In this document: positions 11,967 to 22,549 of the stretch, piece after piece
How the letters are laid out: every line of letters starts with the position of its first letter
How positions within the stretch are numbered: position 1 is the stretch's first letter
Source: Chara braunii
Lineage: Eukaryota; Streptophyta; Charophyceae; Charales; Characeae
Direction of reading: 5' to 3'
Assembly: GCA_003427395.1 (NCBI GenBank)
Contig: BFEA01000247.1
Location: 106,827 to 150,101, forward strand
Length of the DNA: 43,275 nucleotides
Notes under the pieces: model-generated
What the model saw: the letters and a program-made list of their open reading frames with translations, nothing else
The model's database searches: none
What the model was told of the DNA's origin: nothing
Program-made: the position numbers and the translations under genes

Positions 11967-12161
11967 AGATACAGTGACAAAAAAACATTTTGTGACATTA
12001 CGAATTTACCTCATTTCCTGCTTTCTACAGGGAAAGAGGTCTGATTGCTGTGACAAGGTGCCGAGGACGGAGCTTTGAACCCCCATGGGCGCGGCAACGC
12101 TTACGAACGTAGGATCAAGATCGCTAAGAAACCCGTAAGCTTGTGAGACATCGACGATGGC
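11967..12161 (+). other. Pol linker of element A, decayed
   Basis: Stops in all plus frames. It joins the protease and RT frames and is probably the degraded linker of the original pol. Confidence 0.5.
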
Positions 12162-13330
12162 GTGACACCGGAAGAACACGTGGCAATCAAGGAAAAAGAT
12201 GCCCAAATAGTCGCCACGGTGTTCTCTTGGCGATCAGACAACTCATTCATTTCGGCTCCTTCACAAGGGAACGGTAGTAAAGTGGGCACGAAACAAGTAA
12301 CGGTTAACATACACGAACAACTTTATGAACTACATGTCCCCCAGTACGTGCCCGACGAAACTGATCGACTAATCGCAGATATCCTAACCGAATATCAAGG
12401 GACGATTAGCGTCAAGGATACAGATATCGGGCCGTTGTTAGTTATTCAGCACGAAATCCAAACCGGAACGCACCCACCAATCCACTGCAAGCCATACTGA
12501 TACTCCCTCGCCGAACGAAGGACGGCGTTGGAATGAATCAGAGAATTCGAAGCTAACGGTTGGATTGAGCTAGCTACCGGACCATGGTCATTCCCCGTAG
12601 TTCTAGTTCCAAAGAAAAACGGGTCGATCCTCATATGCATCGATTATAAAAAGTCGAATGACATCACGATCAAAGATGTGTACCCCCTTCCCCGGATTGA
12701 TGATTTGTTGGATGCGATTGGGTGTGCTAATTATTTCGGTAAGTTCAATATTCGTCATGGGTTCCATCATATCCTAGTTAAGGAGGAGGATCGACAAAAA
12801 ACGGCGTTCGTACTGTTCGAAGGCACTTGGCAGTGGGTTCGTTGCCCTATGGGAATATGCAATGCACCGACTACCTTTCAGAGAGCGATGAACGTCACAT
12901 TCCAGAACTTCGTCAACAAGACCAAACTGACCCAGGGAATGATCAATTTTTGCGTCATTGTGTACATAGACCATATCCTGGTGTATTCGAAATCGTTTCG
13001 CGGACACCCTCAACACATCGAACGGACGCTGGGGGCGTTGCGAGATGCTGGGTTCAAGATCGCACTGGAGAAGAGTGAGTTCTTCCTTTCGGAGATCTCG
13101 TTTCTAGGGTACGTAGTGACCCGAGGGGGTTTGAGGCCAGATTCGAGAAAAGCCGAGGCGGTTCGAGAAGCTCCCATGCCGACGTCACTAAGACAGGTTT
13201 GAGTTTTTCTGGGGCTGGCCTCATACTACCAGAGGTTTATCAAGGGGTTCGCGGTGATTGCTCGGCCTTTGACGAACCTCCTGTTTCCCCTCCATCCGCT
13301 TCTCGCTCGACAATTTCAAGCACTCTTTAA
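12162..13330 (+). pseudogene. pol: Element A reverse transcriptase, catalytic residues lost
   Basis: A clear Ty3/gypsy RT in one frame with stops at 12498, 12534 and 13200. Visible landmarks are VPQYVPDETDRL, then FPVVLVPKKNGSILICIDYK, VYPLPRIDDLL, FVLFEGTWQWVRCPMGICNAP, and FLGLASYYQRFIKGF of the thumb region. Two of the three catalytic aspartates have changed: the first is Asn (FNIR, codon 12747), and the YIDD box reads YIDH (12963-12974). RT would copy the element's RNA into DNA. With these changes it should be inactive even without the stops. The sequence after 13260 leaves the frame before RNase H, with a T-run and some extra bases near 13310-13350. Confidence 0.85.
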
Positions 13331-13374
13331 CTTTTTTTTCAAAGTTCTTTTCATCCTTCCCTCTGAAGTGGGAC

Positions 13375-13935
13375 GTGGAGTGCGAACAAACCTTTGTCGC
13401 TTTGAAGGATGCCCTGGTTTTCGTGCCTATTTTGATTCGGCCCGATCTTGAGAAGCAATTCATCCTCATCACAGACTGGCAGCCCAAAGCGATCTCTGCT
13501 ATTTTGGCCCAGAAGGGGAAGGACGGCCACAAACACGTTATCGAATACGCCTCGCGAATTGTACCTCACGAAAGAAGGAACGATTCGGCCCCTCAAGGCG
13601 AGTGCTACGCGGTTGTTTGGGGAAGTGAACACTTTCATCCATATCTGTACAGACAAAAAATCCTCATCGTCACAGATCATGAGCCCCTGGCTCTCAGGAG
13701 GCTCACCAACTATACGGGCATGATTGGGCGATGGGTTGTCCGGCTACAGGAATAGGACTTCGACATCATCCACAGGAAAACGAAAAAGCACGGGAACGTC
13801 GATGGATTGCCGCAACTTCATCGACCAAGCAAGGTGGCCAAAGGTGAAGAGATCAACCCGTGGAAGGAGCCGGAGCCAGCCAAGGGACCCCTGTACGAAG
13901 AAGTGATCATTCTCCCCCGAACCTCCAAGAAGTGA
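13375..13935 (+). pseudogene. pol: Element A RNase H
   Basis: The frame starts after a shift relative to RT. It shows the RNase H order ITDWQPKAISAILAQ, then YASRIV, GECYAVVW and VTDHEPL, with Asp, Glu and Asp in the expected places. One stop at 13753 precedes the usual end of the domain (DFDIIHRKTKKHGNVDGL, a form of the IxHxPGxxNxxAD connection), and TGA at 13933 closes the frame. RNase H would remove the RNA strand after first-strand synthesis. Confidence 0.75.
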
Positions 13936-14031
13936 CACGTGGACACGATGGCGATGGGTGAAGAAGGTAACTCTAGAGGCCCCCTTTCTCCCCTCTCATC
14001 TTCTTCTCTTCTCTCCTTGCCGGACAAATTC

Positions 14032-14193
14032 TGTTATTTTTGCAAAGCAATATCGTGAGTCTATTCGGTTTCTATGCATTCTAGTGGCGAAGGGTATGTC
14101 GAGTGGGTAGACTGTGAAGGGTATCTCTCTCGGGCCCATGGCTCCTATATCTAATATATGAACGCGGATAAAGCCTGGTTATGTCCCTTGTGT
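14032..14193 (+). pseudogene. Relic of a PHD finger inside element A pol
   Basis: In the same frame as RNase H and integrase lies a zinc-finger pattern of the PHD type. CYFC (14032-14043) is followed 23 residues later by WVDCEGYLSRAHGSYI (14104-14151) and then by AWLCPLC (14173-14193). This matches the PHD order C-x2-C, then W-V-x-C-x-G-C-x4-H-x2-C, then W-x-C-x2-C. The second Cys of the middle pair (codon 14122) and the Cys after His (codon 14146) are both Tyr, each explained by one G to A change. Two stops fall inside (14056, 14152). PHD fingers read histone tails; here it could have guided integration, which is inference. Confidence 0.65.
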
Positions 14194-14667
14194 CGAACCC
14201 ATAAAATCCCGACGGAGGCTCGATTCCTCGAAGCCACGTTCAAAGGGTTGGAAAAGACACGCAAATTTCGACGGGTGGAAGTATGGACAAATGTTGTTTT
14301 GATAGCCACGGTGGTCAGGAACTCCCTCCGAGAATTCACCAAGGAAGATTGGAGGCGGCCTAACAAGAGGGCACGGGATTACAGATGGAACGACGGATGG
14401 TTAGAAAAACGAAAGACTGATGGTTGTGGGATTTGGATGTCGGTGCCTCATTCGTTCATGAGGTACGACTGGATTAAGTCGGCCCATGAAGAAACTGCCG
14501 CTCACTTTGCTATCAGGATCACGAAGGCAACAATTGACAAAAACGAATGGTATTGGTCCAATATCCGAGACAATGTTAAATTCCTCGTTAAAAATTGTCC
14601 GGTCTGCGCAACATACAAGGCGCTGTTTCAGCCGCCTAGGTCGATAGTGCCTACCGTAGTTGAGCGG
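14158..14667 (+). pseudogene. pol: Element A integrase, N-terminal part, cut by element B
   Basis: The frame continues from the PHD relic. The integrase zinc domain is visible: AHEETAAH (His, five residues, His) near 14485-14510, then WYWSNIRDNVKFLVKNCPVC with Cys-x2-Cys near 14598-14607. The frame then reads VPTVVER and stops being integrase at 14667, where the LTR of element B begins. The catalytic core resumes at 42420, 27.7 kb away. A single insertion therefore split this domain between its zinc-binding and catalytic parts. Confidence 0.85.
14662..14667. repeat. Target-site duplication of element B, left copy
   Basis: GAGCGG directly precedes the left LTR and is repeated at 42414-42419 directly after the right LTR. 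Because the LTR itself ends in CGAG or CGAGA, the true duplication may be 4, 5 or 6 bp; 5 bp (AGCGG) is usual for Ty3/gypsy. Confidence 0.85.
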
Positions 14668-15308
14668 TGTCAAGCGCATCGGTCCAGCACGGGGACCCTC
14701 CCGGTCGCGTCACGCAGGATTGTGCAGGACTTATCGCGTAAAGCGTTTGCCGCTCCGGCCGAGTGCGTCAGTCGTACCTCTCGCGAGCCCCTACGACAGG
14801 ATAGGGTCACGCGAGGCACCACCTACCTCCACTTGCGGGAGCTGTCACCATCCCTTGGGTGGGCGTATCCCCGCCGAGCTACCAGACGACATGCGAAGGC
14901 TTTTCGTATGCAATCGCAGAGGTGGCCAGGCTGAGGGCGTTTCTCGTTCATTGTAGCATAAAGGGTACGCGTGGTCAACGCCACTCAATCGGACCCGCAA
15001 GCAAATCGACGCATTGGGGGGCTGAGGTCCCAAGCACGACTCGTCGTCAGTCGACTAGGACGCAATCTACTCACCACGCTTTACACTATACTCGAAAATT
15101 TAAAATACGCACACACACAAGAAGAACAAAACTCTCTTAGTCCCTTCAGTATCCGACCCATAACCTTTTAACACGGTAATCGGCTAGGCATCGCGCGCGA
15201 GACTCGAGATAAAACCGCGCGGGTGCTAGGCCTTTCTCATATCGACCAGCGATGCAAGCGTACGCAAGCAGTTGCAACGATGGAGTACTATGTGGTACCC
15301 ACAATCGT

Positions 15309-15548
15309 GTGACCCCCGATAATTTTGGGGGTCACGCTTCGACACTCAAGTGTCGGCTGACACTCGCCAAAAGAGGTTAATCTCTCGACGCTAGACAACC
15401 GCCAAGGCGGTTGATTACCGCACCCTCTTCTGCACCCTGAGGAGAGTGGGTGGTACACAGGTTCAAACCTGTGGTGACAGGCAGCTCTTGAGGCCTAGGA
15501 GGCAAACTCCATTATCCAGGGCCTGGAGAAAAATCAAGGGGTTTGATT
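15309..15548. repeat. Cassette of consecutive perfect short palindromes (left LTR)
   Basis: GTGACCCCC pairs with GGGGGTCAC (15309-15335, 9 bp). CGACACT pairs with AGTGTCG (15340-15355, 7 bp). AACCGCC pairs with GGCGGTT (15397-15412, 7 bp). CACAGGTT pairs with AACCTGTG (15456-15473, 8 bp). CCAGG pairs with CCTGG near 15516-15526, and AAATCAA with TTGATTT near 15531-15549. All lie within 240 bases. The right LTR has the same series at about 34100-34345 with some pairs changed. Confidence 0.8.
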
Positions 15549-16519
15549 TTAACGGCTGCCACAGACTACAACGTCCAACCATAATAACTCTAAAGAGTAA
15601 AAGATAAAGGGGGATCTTCCTTTTCCCTTCAAGACATAATTTGTTTAAACCTTACACGAGGTCACAGCGAACCGTACTGATATTGAATATTTACGGATAA
15701 ACGGGAGCTTATGCATATATGAGGGGTTGTGAATTGCGGGGCTATCACTTCTCATAACCACTGTAGGGTTTCCCTTTTTGCCATTATAGCTATGTCAATT
15801 TGAGTAAGGATAACCCAAATAGTCAAGCAAAAGTTTGTGTGGTATTAGACGATCACTCTGACATCAGTTGTGGGATTTTTCCGTCAGCATTCACACAATA
15901 CTCTGACTATCACCAAACTCAATTCAAAAGATTTTATAAGCATACCTACGGTCACACAAGGTTCAAACAACAACAACATCACACACACTAAGGGAGTCAA
16001 CTTTACTGCTTTTATGCGGCTCACACCCTGCCTGGTGCATACAAACCCCAACTAATTTCCACCATCCCTAAAATAACGGTACTCAGTCTTTTTAAAAATG
16101 ACCATTTAAAAAGAAGTCTGGGTGAAAAACCCTAATAAACATAAAAACCCACAAAAGTCAAAACCTTAGTTTGAGATGCAGAAGCAGGGAAGTTGTGTCG
16201 TAAACCGATGAATCGACAACCGACATGTTATTAGTGATAACAGAAGAATGATTTTTTGTAGGATCAGGCCGAACGAGTTAAGCCTTCAATCGAATTCTTA
16301 GACCTGCATCACATTTCAGGCCAAAACGAACCAAACTTTGTTTAAGGAGAACGTGCTCCATGTCTATCCCTAACTCTTCTATTAATCTCTTCCTCATCTT
16401 CTTCTTAAAGGATCCCAGAAATCACTATCAATTTTTGACAGCATCTCCCCTAGACAGGGTGGACTGCCAAATTCTGCCTCGCAGAAAATAATCTAACTCT
16501 CCAGATTCTACAAAATTTC

Positions 16520-16720
16520 GGCAGCGCTTCCCGTAGAAAAAGTGTCTTTTCAGAATTTTCAGGAGTCAAAAAATGACTACTCCTTCAAATTTGTAAGAAT
16601 TTCGGCAACGCTTCCAGTAGGAACTTCCCGTAGGAAAAGTGCCTTTTCAGAATTTTCAGGAGTCCAAAAATGACTACTCCTTCAAATTTGTAAGAATTTC
16701 GGCAGCGCTTCCCGTAGGAA
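16520..16720. repeat. Minisatellite, three starts in left LTR
   Basis: Units beginning GGCAGCGCTTCCCGTAGG or a close variant start at 16520, 16604 and 16700, spaced 84 and 96 bases. Each contains CTTTTCAGAATTTTCAGGAG and ATGACTACTCC. The right LTR has only two starts (35288 and 35373), so one unit of about 96 bp was gained or lost after the insertion. Confidence 0.85.
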
Positions 16721-17119
16721 CAGGAAACTGCCAAAATTTACACAAAGCTGAAATTGCAAAGACAAACTCAACTATACTTAGGATGAACTTCTGACACTTG
16801 CTTGATAGTTAGAGGTGAATATAGTCTATGCGATCCCTTTCAGGAGATGGTATCGTGAGTTAGCATCAGTCCTTACTTCAAGTACGGTCAGTCTTATCAA
16901 ATCCCAAACTTCCCATCATTCATATCGTCTACCTATAGCTCCAGCACTCGGCGAGCATCTAAAGCGACTAAGCTATCAAAAGAAAAATACCCTAGAGATA
17001 AACCTCAAAAACATACATAGGTGAGCACAACAACATCTCTCACCTACCCACAGGTTCCTTTCCAGGTCATATAGTTCGTTCAAAAAAAAATCGTTATTCC
17101 TTTTTTACCCTTCCTTACA

Positions 17120-18370
17120 TAAGACATATGATCAACCAGCCCAACTTATGGATGTGACTGACCTGCCAGTTTATATGGCTAGGCCACACCAACTTATGAT
17201 ACCCTACCCCGGTAAAATAAGTATAGGTAAGGCATATGACCAAATCATACCAAGCTATGGTGTGACCAGTTTCTGCCTAAACGATTGACATAAGGCGTAT
17301 GACCGGGCCGCACCAACTTATGGTGAGGCTGGCCAACCTGAACTTTCGACATGCACAAAGAACTGAACCACCTCAACTTATGAGGGGTCCAGCCTCTGCC
17401 TGAACAAACAACGAGAGACATATGACCAGAACACAACAACTTATGTTATGCCCGACCAACCCATACAGTGACATATAGCATAAACAAGGTTACTCAAATT
17501 ATGAGTAGTCTAGTCCCGCCTAAACAGCAACAAGCGCGTGTGACCGAACAACTCACAACTTATGCGTTCGCCCGGTCTTCGCAACACAACTACATTCAAT
17601 AAATAGAGTCACTCTCAAATTTTGTCTTCAGACGAGTGATCAGGTCACCTCAGCTCATGAGGATCCCAACCCAAAGGTCGATTGTGTTTAGAAAAGGAAA
17701 TAACCAAACTTAATATACCTTTTTGTTTTGTGTTATCAAGGACATAGGACCAACTACCCAACTTGTGGATGAGTCAACCTGCCCAAAGTTACCACACAAT
17801 TTTGTATTATTCATCTTCTTTCTCCTCTGCTTTGTCTGCTACCAGCTTATATGTCTGAATCTCCCAACTCATGGTGCTCAGCCTGCCAATGATATACATA
17901 GTATATAGTTGTATCAGATTGTATACTCGGGTTCCACTTATGTTCGCGGCTCGTGACTTGGTCACACCAACTCATGGTGTGACTAGCGTGTCAAACAAGT
18001 AGACATAAGGCATATGACTGATCCACACCAACATACGGTGTGGTCAATTTCTGCCTAGACAATCCACATAAGGCGTATGACCAGGCCGCACCAACTTATG
18101 GTGAGGCTGGTCAGCTTGAACATTAGGCATACACGAGGAACTGAACCACCTCAACTTATGAGGAGTCCAACATTTGCCTGAACAACGACAAAAGGCATAT
18201 GACCAGAACGCAACAACTTATGTTGTGCCCCGACCAGCCCAAACAGTTACATATGGCGTAGAGTAAGGCTACTCAACTTATGAGTAACCTAGCCTAGCCT
18301 CGATAAGTAACGAGTGCGTGTGACTGAACAACCCGCAACTCATGCGTTCGCTCACCCTCCACGACACAAC
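17120..18370. repeat. Constant-loop hairpin array (left LTR)
   Basis: About a dozen or more hairpins spaced near 60 bases share a core CA-ACTTA-TG but have different arms. Examples are CACCA/TGGTG (17311-17325), CCTCA/TGAGG (17371-17385), AACA/TGTT (17435-17447), TACTCA/TGAGTA (17491-17507), GTCACACCA/TGGTGTGAC (17961-17983, 9 bp, loop ACTCA), CAACA/TGTTG (18211-18225) and CGCA/TGCG (18334-18346). Between them recurs CATAAGGCATATGAC, itself able to fold as CATA/TATG. The whole forms two blocks offset by about 775 bases (from about 17230 and 18006). No open frame is kept across it. Confidence 0.85.
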
Positions 18371-20861
18371 AACAAGTAAAGTCACAGATCTGTCTTGTCT
18401 GAATTCACACATTGTCTGACTTCATCATACATACTTGCCAATTTTACTCTTTCAACACATGTCCTGAAATCAAACAAGTAAACAAACAGCTAGCTTTCTC
18501 AATCATACTTACAGTCAGGCAATAGCAAAACGATAATGCAGTTTCAGGATAGGATCACATGCATAAAACGACCGTTATACCTGAGTGTTCCCTGCCTCCA
18601 GAACCCCGCCTGGGCTCCGGCAGAGCTCCCTCAATCGGTGGGTGGACCTCCTACAAGGTCTTGCTGCGGTCCTACGGGTTGCAATCCCGCCTGCCGCCTT
18701 CCTCTCGTAACCTCAGAGTAGACTTAGAGTAAGAAGGGCAGAAGGAGAGGTTTCAGATGCTCGAGATACAGAAGAGGGACAACTCAACTCGCTTGAGAGG
18801 GTCTTGAAATCTTCATGCGTCTGAGGGCCCCGCAATGGCAGCCAATAGCGCAACAGACTGGTCAACTTGAGATCAATATGAAGCACCACCAACACTCTGA
18901 CGATCTCTAAGTCGCAATAGTAGCCCCTGTGTAGAGTCGACCCACTCCCTCAAGTCGTCGTTCCTCTGATTAAAACACCACTCCTCAAGGATGGTAAAAA
19001 GCGCAGTAAAGCCAACCGAACTATGGCCAATATGCAAATAGCAACCTCATGACAACCTCTGAAGTTGCAGCAGTAACCCGTCCGCAAACCCTGTTCACAC
19101 TCCCAAACCACCGCATGTCAACCACTGACCAGAACACAAATTGCGCAGCTAGAAGCAGGCCGTTCAAATAGAACACGTCCCCATGTTCTATCTGAGACAA
19201 AGTAATCACTGTTGAGCTCCACTGGATGTTGTCCACACAACAATTAAGAATGACGCAATACGACAAAGTGCAGTCAGAGCAGCGATCCGCCTGACACACG
19301 CTCAACCATCAATACCCGACATTCTGCAACCCATGGGTGTCGCTACAAGTTCAAGTCTTCTACTGTGACAGTCCGTAGCCGGTCGAAAACAACAACCTTA
19401 GTCTAATAAAGCACATCTATAGTTTGTTGGGAAGGACTATAACCGCAACATTCCTCCTCAACCTCAGTCCAACCTTTCTACATGTTTGTAGTAGTAGCTC
19501 ACAGTATAAGCACCATACGGCCCAGTAACAAAGGAAGGGAAAGCACAGTGAATCCTAACGTGAGTGCCCAGCAAAACCACAGCATCCCCAACAATCACGT
19601 GCAACGTCTAGACATCATACTGGCGCACAGAGTCAAAAGCCCTAGACCACCGTACTGCACAACAAGTGCAGCACAACATACTCAACAATAGCCACGACAG
19701 GTCACATCAGCAGTCCCTCCCCCAATCAGGGGTACAACAACTTCTAAGCCAATCTACCAATGACAACCAACGAGCTCCTAGGCAATGCAGCAGCCCCTGC
19801 GGAAAACAACAGTAGCCTGCAGTAACAATCTGCAGGGATGCTTTGACCACGACTGAGAACTCGACAGAAAGCTTGCTGGGAGAATCATCAGCAACTGTAG
19901 TCAGGAACTTCTCCGTGACTCTAGGATGAAATGGCAAACAAGACCCGCTACTGAGAGATCGATGAATACCAATTTTGGAAAAACGACCATCTTGCTGTTC
20001 AGATACCATTAGCCTTGTTGGTGGGAGAAAAACGAACCCCACCACCTATAAAAATCAAGAAAGAGCTCTCTCTCTGTCTATCCTTGCAAAGCTTGGACCC
20101 GATAGGTTTCTAGAGTGGTCATGCACCTTCTCGATCAACAGATACGCCCGGCTAAGTAAGTATCTCCAACCTTATGCTGTCTACCATTTTCTCGTGTCAC
20201 TTAGTTGCCGTCAGCTTGGTCTCATTCTTCTTGACACCATTCACCACTTTTTAGACCTGCTACCATCGATGCTCACACTCAAACCTCTTACAATAGACAG
20301 GTCAACCTTGTATGAGCCTCCATATGGGGCATTGGGGCGACATGAAGCCGAATTCGTTATTATTTTTATTATTATTAATATTACTATTTACTCTCTCTAT
20401 ATTCTGTCTAGCCCTGATATGAGACAAAAACACCACTTGATAAACTTTTCATTGTTACGGCGCCCGGTCGAATAGTGACCAGGCTCAAGGACTTCAGCCG
20501 AAGCAAAACAAGCACGAACACAATGGACCACGACGAAACAAAAGAGGGTGGTCGCTCGGGAACGAAGAAAACAACCACTACGAAGAGAGAGAGAGGTCGA
20601 CCTGGGTGCTGATGTATACTCAGGAATTGTCAAACATAAGTAGTCTCAATATCTGCAACAAAGTCTTCAAATCGGGAAGTGATAAGTCAAACAATAATTC
20701 ACGAGACGAAGAGAATAGAGGGGGAATCGGACCGACGAGAAGGTGGAGAAAGATCACCAAGATCAAGCCCGTCAAACCCCTCTCCTTCTCCGGGTTTCTT
20801 CCCTCACCACGTCAACAACCAGAAGATGATAACAAGTATAGTAGTCCTGATCACCTACAAT

Positions 20862-22000
20862 AGTGCCACGTGGCACTCTTATCTCATGAAGACCATGAAG
20901 ACACAACAGATTCATTGACGACGTCAATCTTAGGTGAGTACCCAATCTGCCCCTTCCACAGATCCCGACCTTCCTCCTCCTCACAACCAGTCACCTCATG
21001 TAGACAATGTGGACAAATGCCACATCATCAGTGTAGTCTAGCGGCAATGCCACATCAGCACGCCATGAAGAGCAAAAGCAGCGCCATATCAACAACCAGT
21101 CTGGTTTCCCCAGGGCCACTTCAGCATCTGCAGCAGATCTTGTTGCCTATCAATAGCACCAAAAGTGCCACATCAGCAATCAACAGGGTCTGGAGATGCA
21201 ACACTATAGGTGCCACGTCAGCAAGGGATCTCGATGCCACATCACTATCGCCACCCTGGCCGGCGTGCAGTATCCCTTGTCACGATCCCTACTGCCATGT
21301 TATCAACCTGGTAGGAATGTCTTCTCGCCAGCGAATTTGTACTTCGTCAACAACCCCGACAATGTATCCTTGCCAGGGAGGTATGTGCCACATTAACACT
21401 CCCAGCCTATCTCTGCCCACGTCATCACCTACTCAACCTTCGTGTATAACACACTTACCTGCGCGCCACCTGTCGCATACACACTTGTAAATATCGTTGT
21501 CAGGAGAACTGCTCTGATAATAAATTACAATGAACTCAGATTGTGAATACAATAGTAGACAATGAAAGTCCAAAGTATGTCGAACAACTGATGATTATGA
21601 ATAATCGAAAACTCGTCCAGTCAAAATGAGATGGCGAAATCATGCACAAACGAAGGAGAGAGGAGGGAGATTAGACAAAGGAGAGGAAGTGCAAGGCCCC
21701 CTTCTGCTTCGGGCTCCTTTCCTCAATCACCACCTCATAATCAATATTCTGAACGAGTATCTGGAGTAACCACAAGGTGCCACGCGGCATGTCTAAATCA
21801 GTCCCTCATCAGCGCTGGAGCAATGTCGACATGAAGACAACCAGGTAAGTATCCACGAACTCTCCACAATCCTGATCTCCTCCCAAGTGACGATGAATAA
21901 AAACAATAATGTCGAACATGTGGCCCAGCCGCGTCAGCAGATGTAACACGTGGCAAAACCACGTCAGCAGTAATGCGTGGCATCTGCCACGTCAGCATCC
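20862..22000. repeat. Cluster of TGCCACGTCAGCA-type motifs (left LTR)
   Basis: The cluster opens with a perfect 16-bp palindrome AGTGCCACGTGGCACT (20862-20877), a G-box inside a longer dyad. About a dozen variants of TGCCACRTCAGCA follow, near 21027, 21044, 21168, 21211, 21235 and, densely, 21930-21990. Read on the element's sense strand this is TGCTGACGTGGCA, which contains TGACGTGGC, a known type of plant bZIP binding site. Their role as regulatory sites is inference. The palindrome has one mismatch in the right LTR (39498-39513). Confidence 0.7.
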
Positions 22001-22549
22001 CACGAAGACAGGTGCAAGCCAGCCACCATGCCGGACCTGCAGCGTGTAACCGTAGAGACAAGGCCAACACAAAGCCGGCGCTCGACCAGCATAGCAGTGT
22101 CGTGCCAATCGTGTCATCGACACATGAAGTCGACATTGACCGCAAGACAGAATGAATGTCAAAGGCAGGGAAGTCAACTCTTATGTAGTGTTAACTCGGG
22201 GTCTGGACCCCGGATGCTGCGCCCCTCACCCGTGCAAATCTTGATGCGAACTAAGGCCCAGATCGGTCTGAAACTGAATTCCCTCCAGCCTGAACGCTTG
22301 TCTGGGTACCTGCCCACAACAAGTAATTGTATCCAACCAAGGGCCTGGGCGCGGCACCTTTGACTCTACAGTTGACTTTGACCCATGAATTTCCTGTGTG
22401 CAACGCTTGGTAACACAGCCGAACCGGACAGACTCAGGCTTGGGTGTGTCTTGGTCACACAGCCCAACACAGACTGACTCAGGTCTGCGTTGCCTGGGGT
22501 TGAGTTCTGGGCCCCATGCTACTTCTGAACAGGGTTACTGCACTCACAC

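Noticed and set aside
15456-15473. tRNA gene or B box (GGTTCAAACC)
   Set aside because: The word is one arm and loop of a simple palindrome, and no cloverleaf or A box can be drawn around it.
17120-18370. CRISPR-like array
   Set aside because: Eukaryotic LTR context, units not identical, and variable parts are stem arms paired with each other, not spacers.
20870-21490. 206-codon plus-strand frame in the left LTR
   Set aside because: It reads across the ACGT-core motif cluster, is His, Ser and Thr-rich without a domain, and the same frame is broken in the right LTR.
21798-22145. Minus-strand frame (TADVVLPRV repeats) in the LTR as a gene related to the GADVA protein
   Set aside because: The likeness comes from the shared 13-base motif; the counterpart in the right LTR diverges in frame. 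Kept only as a note under the motif finding.
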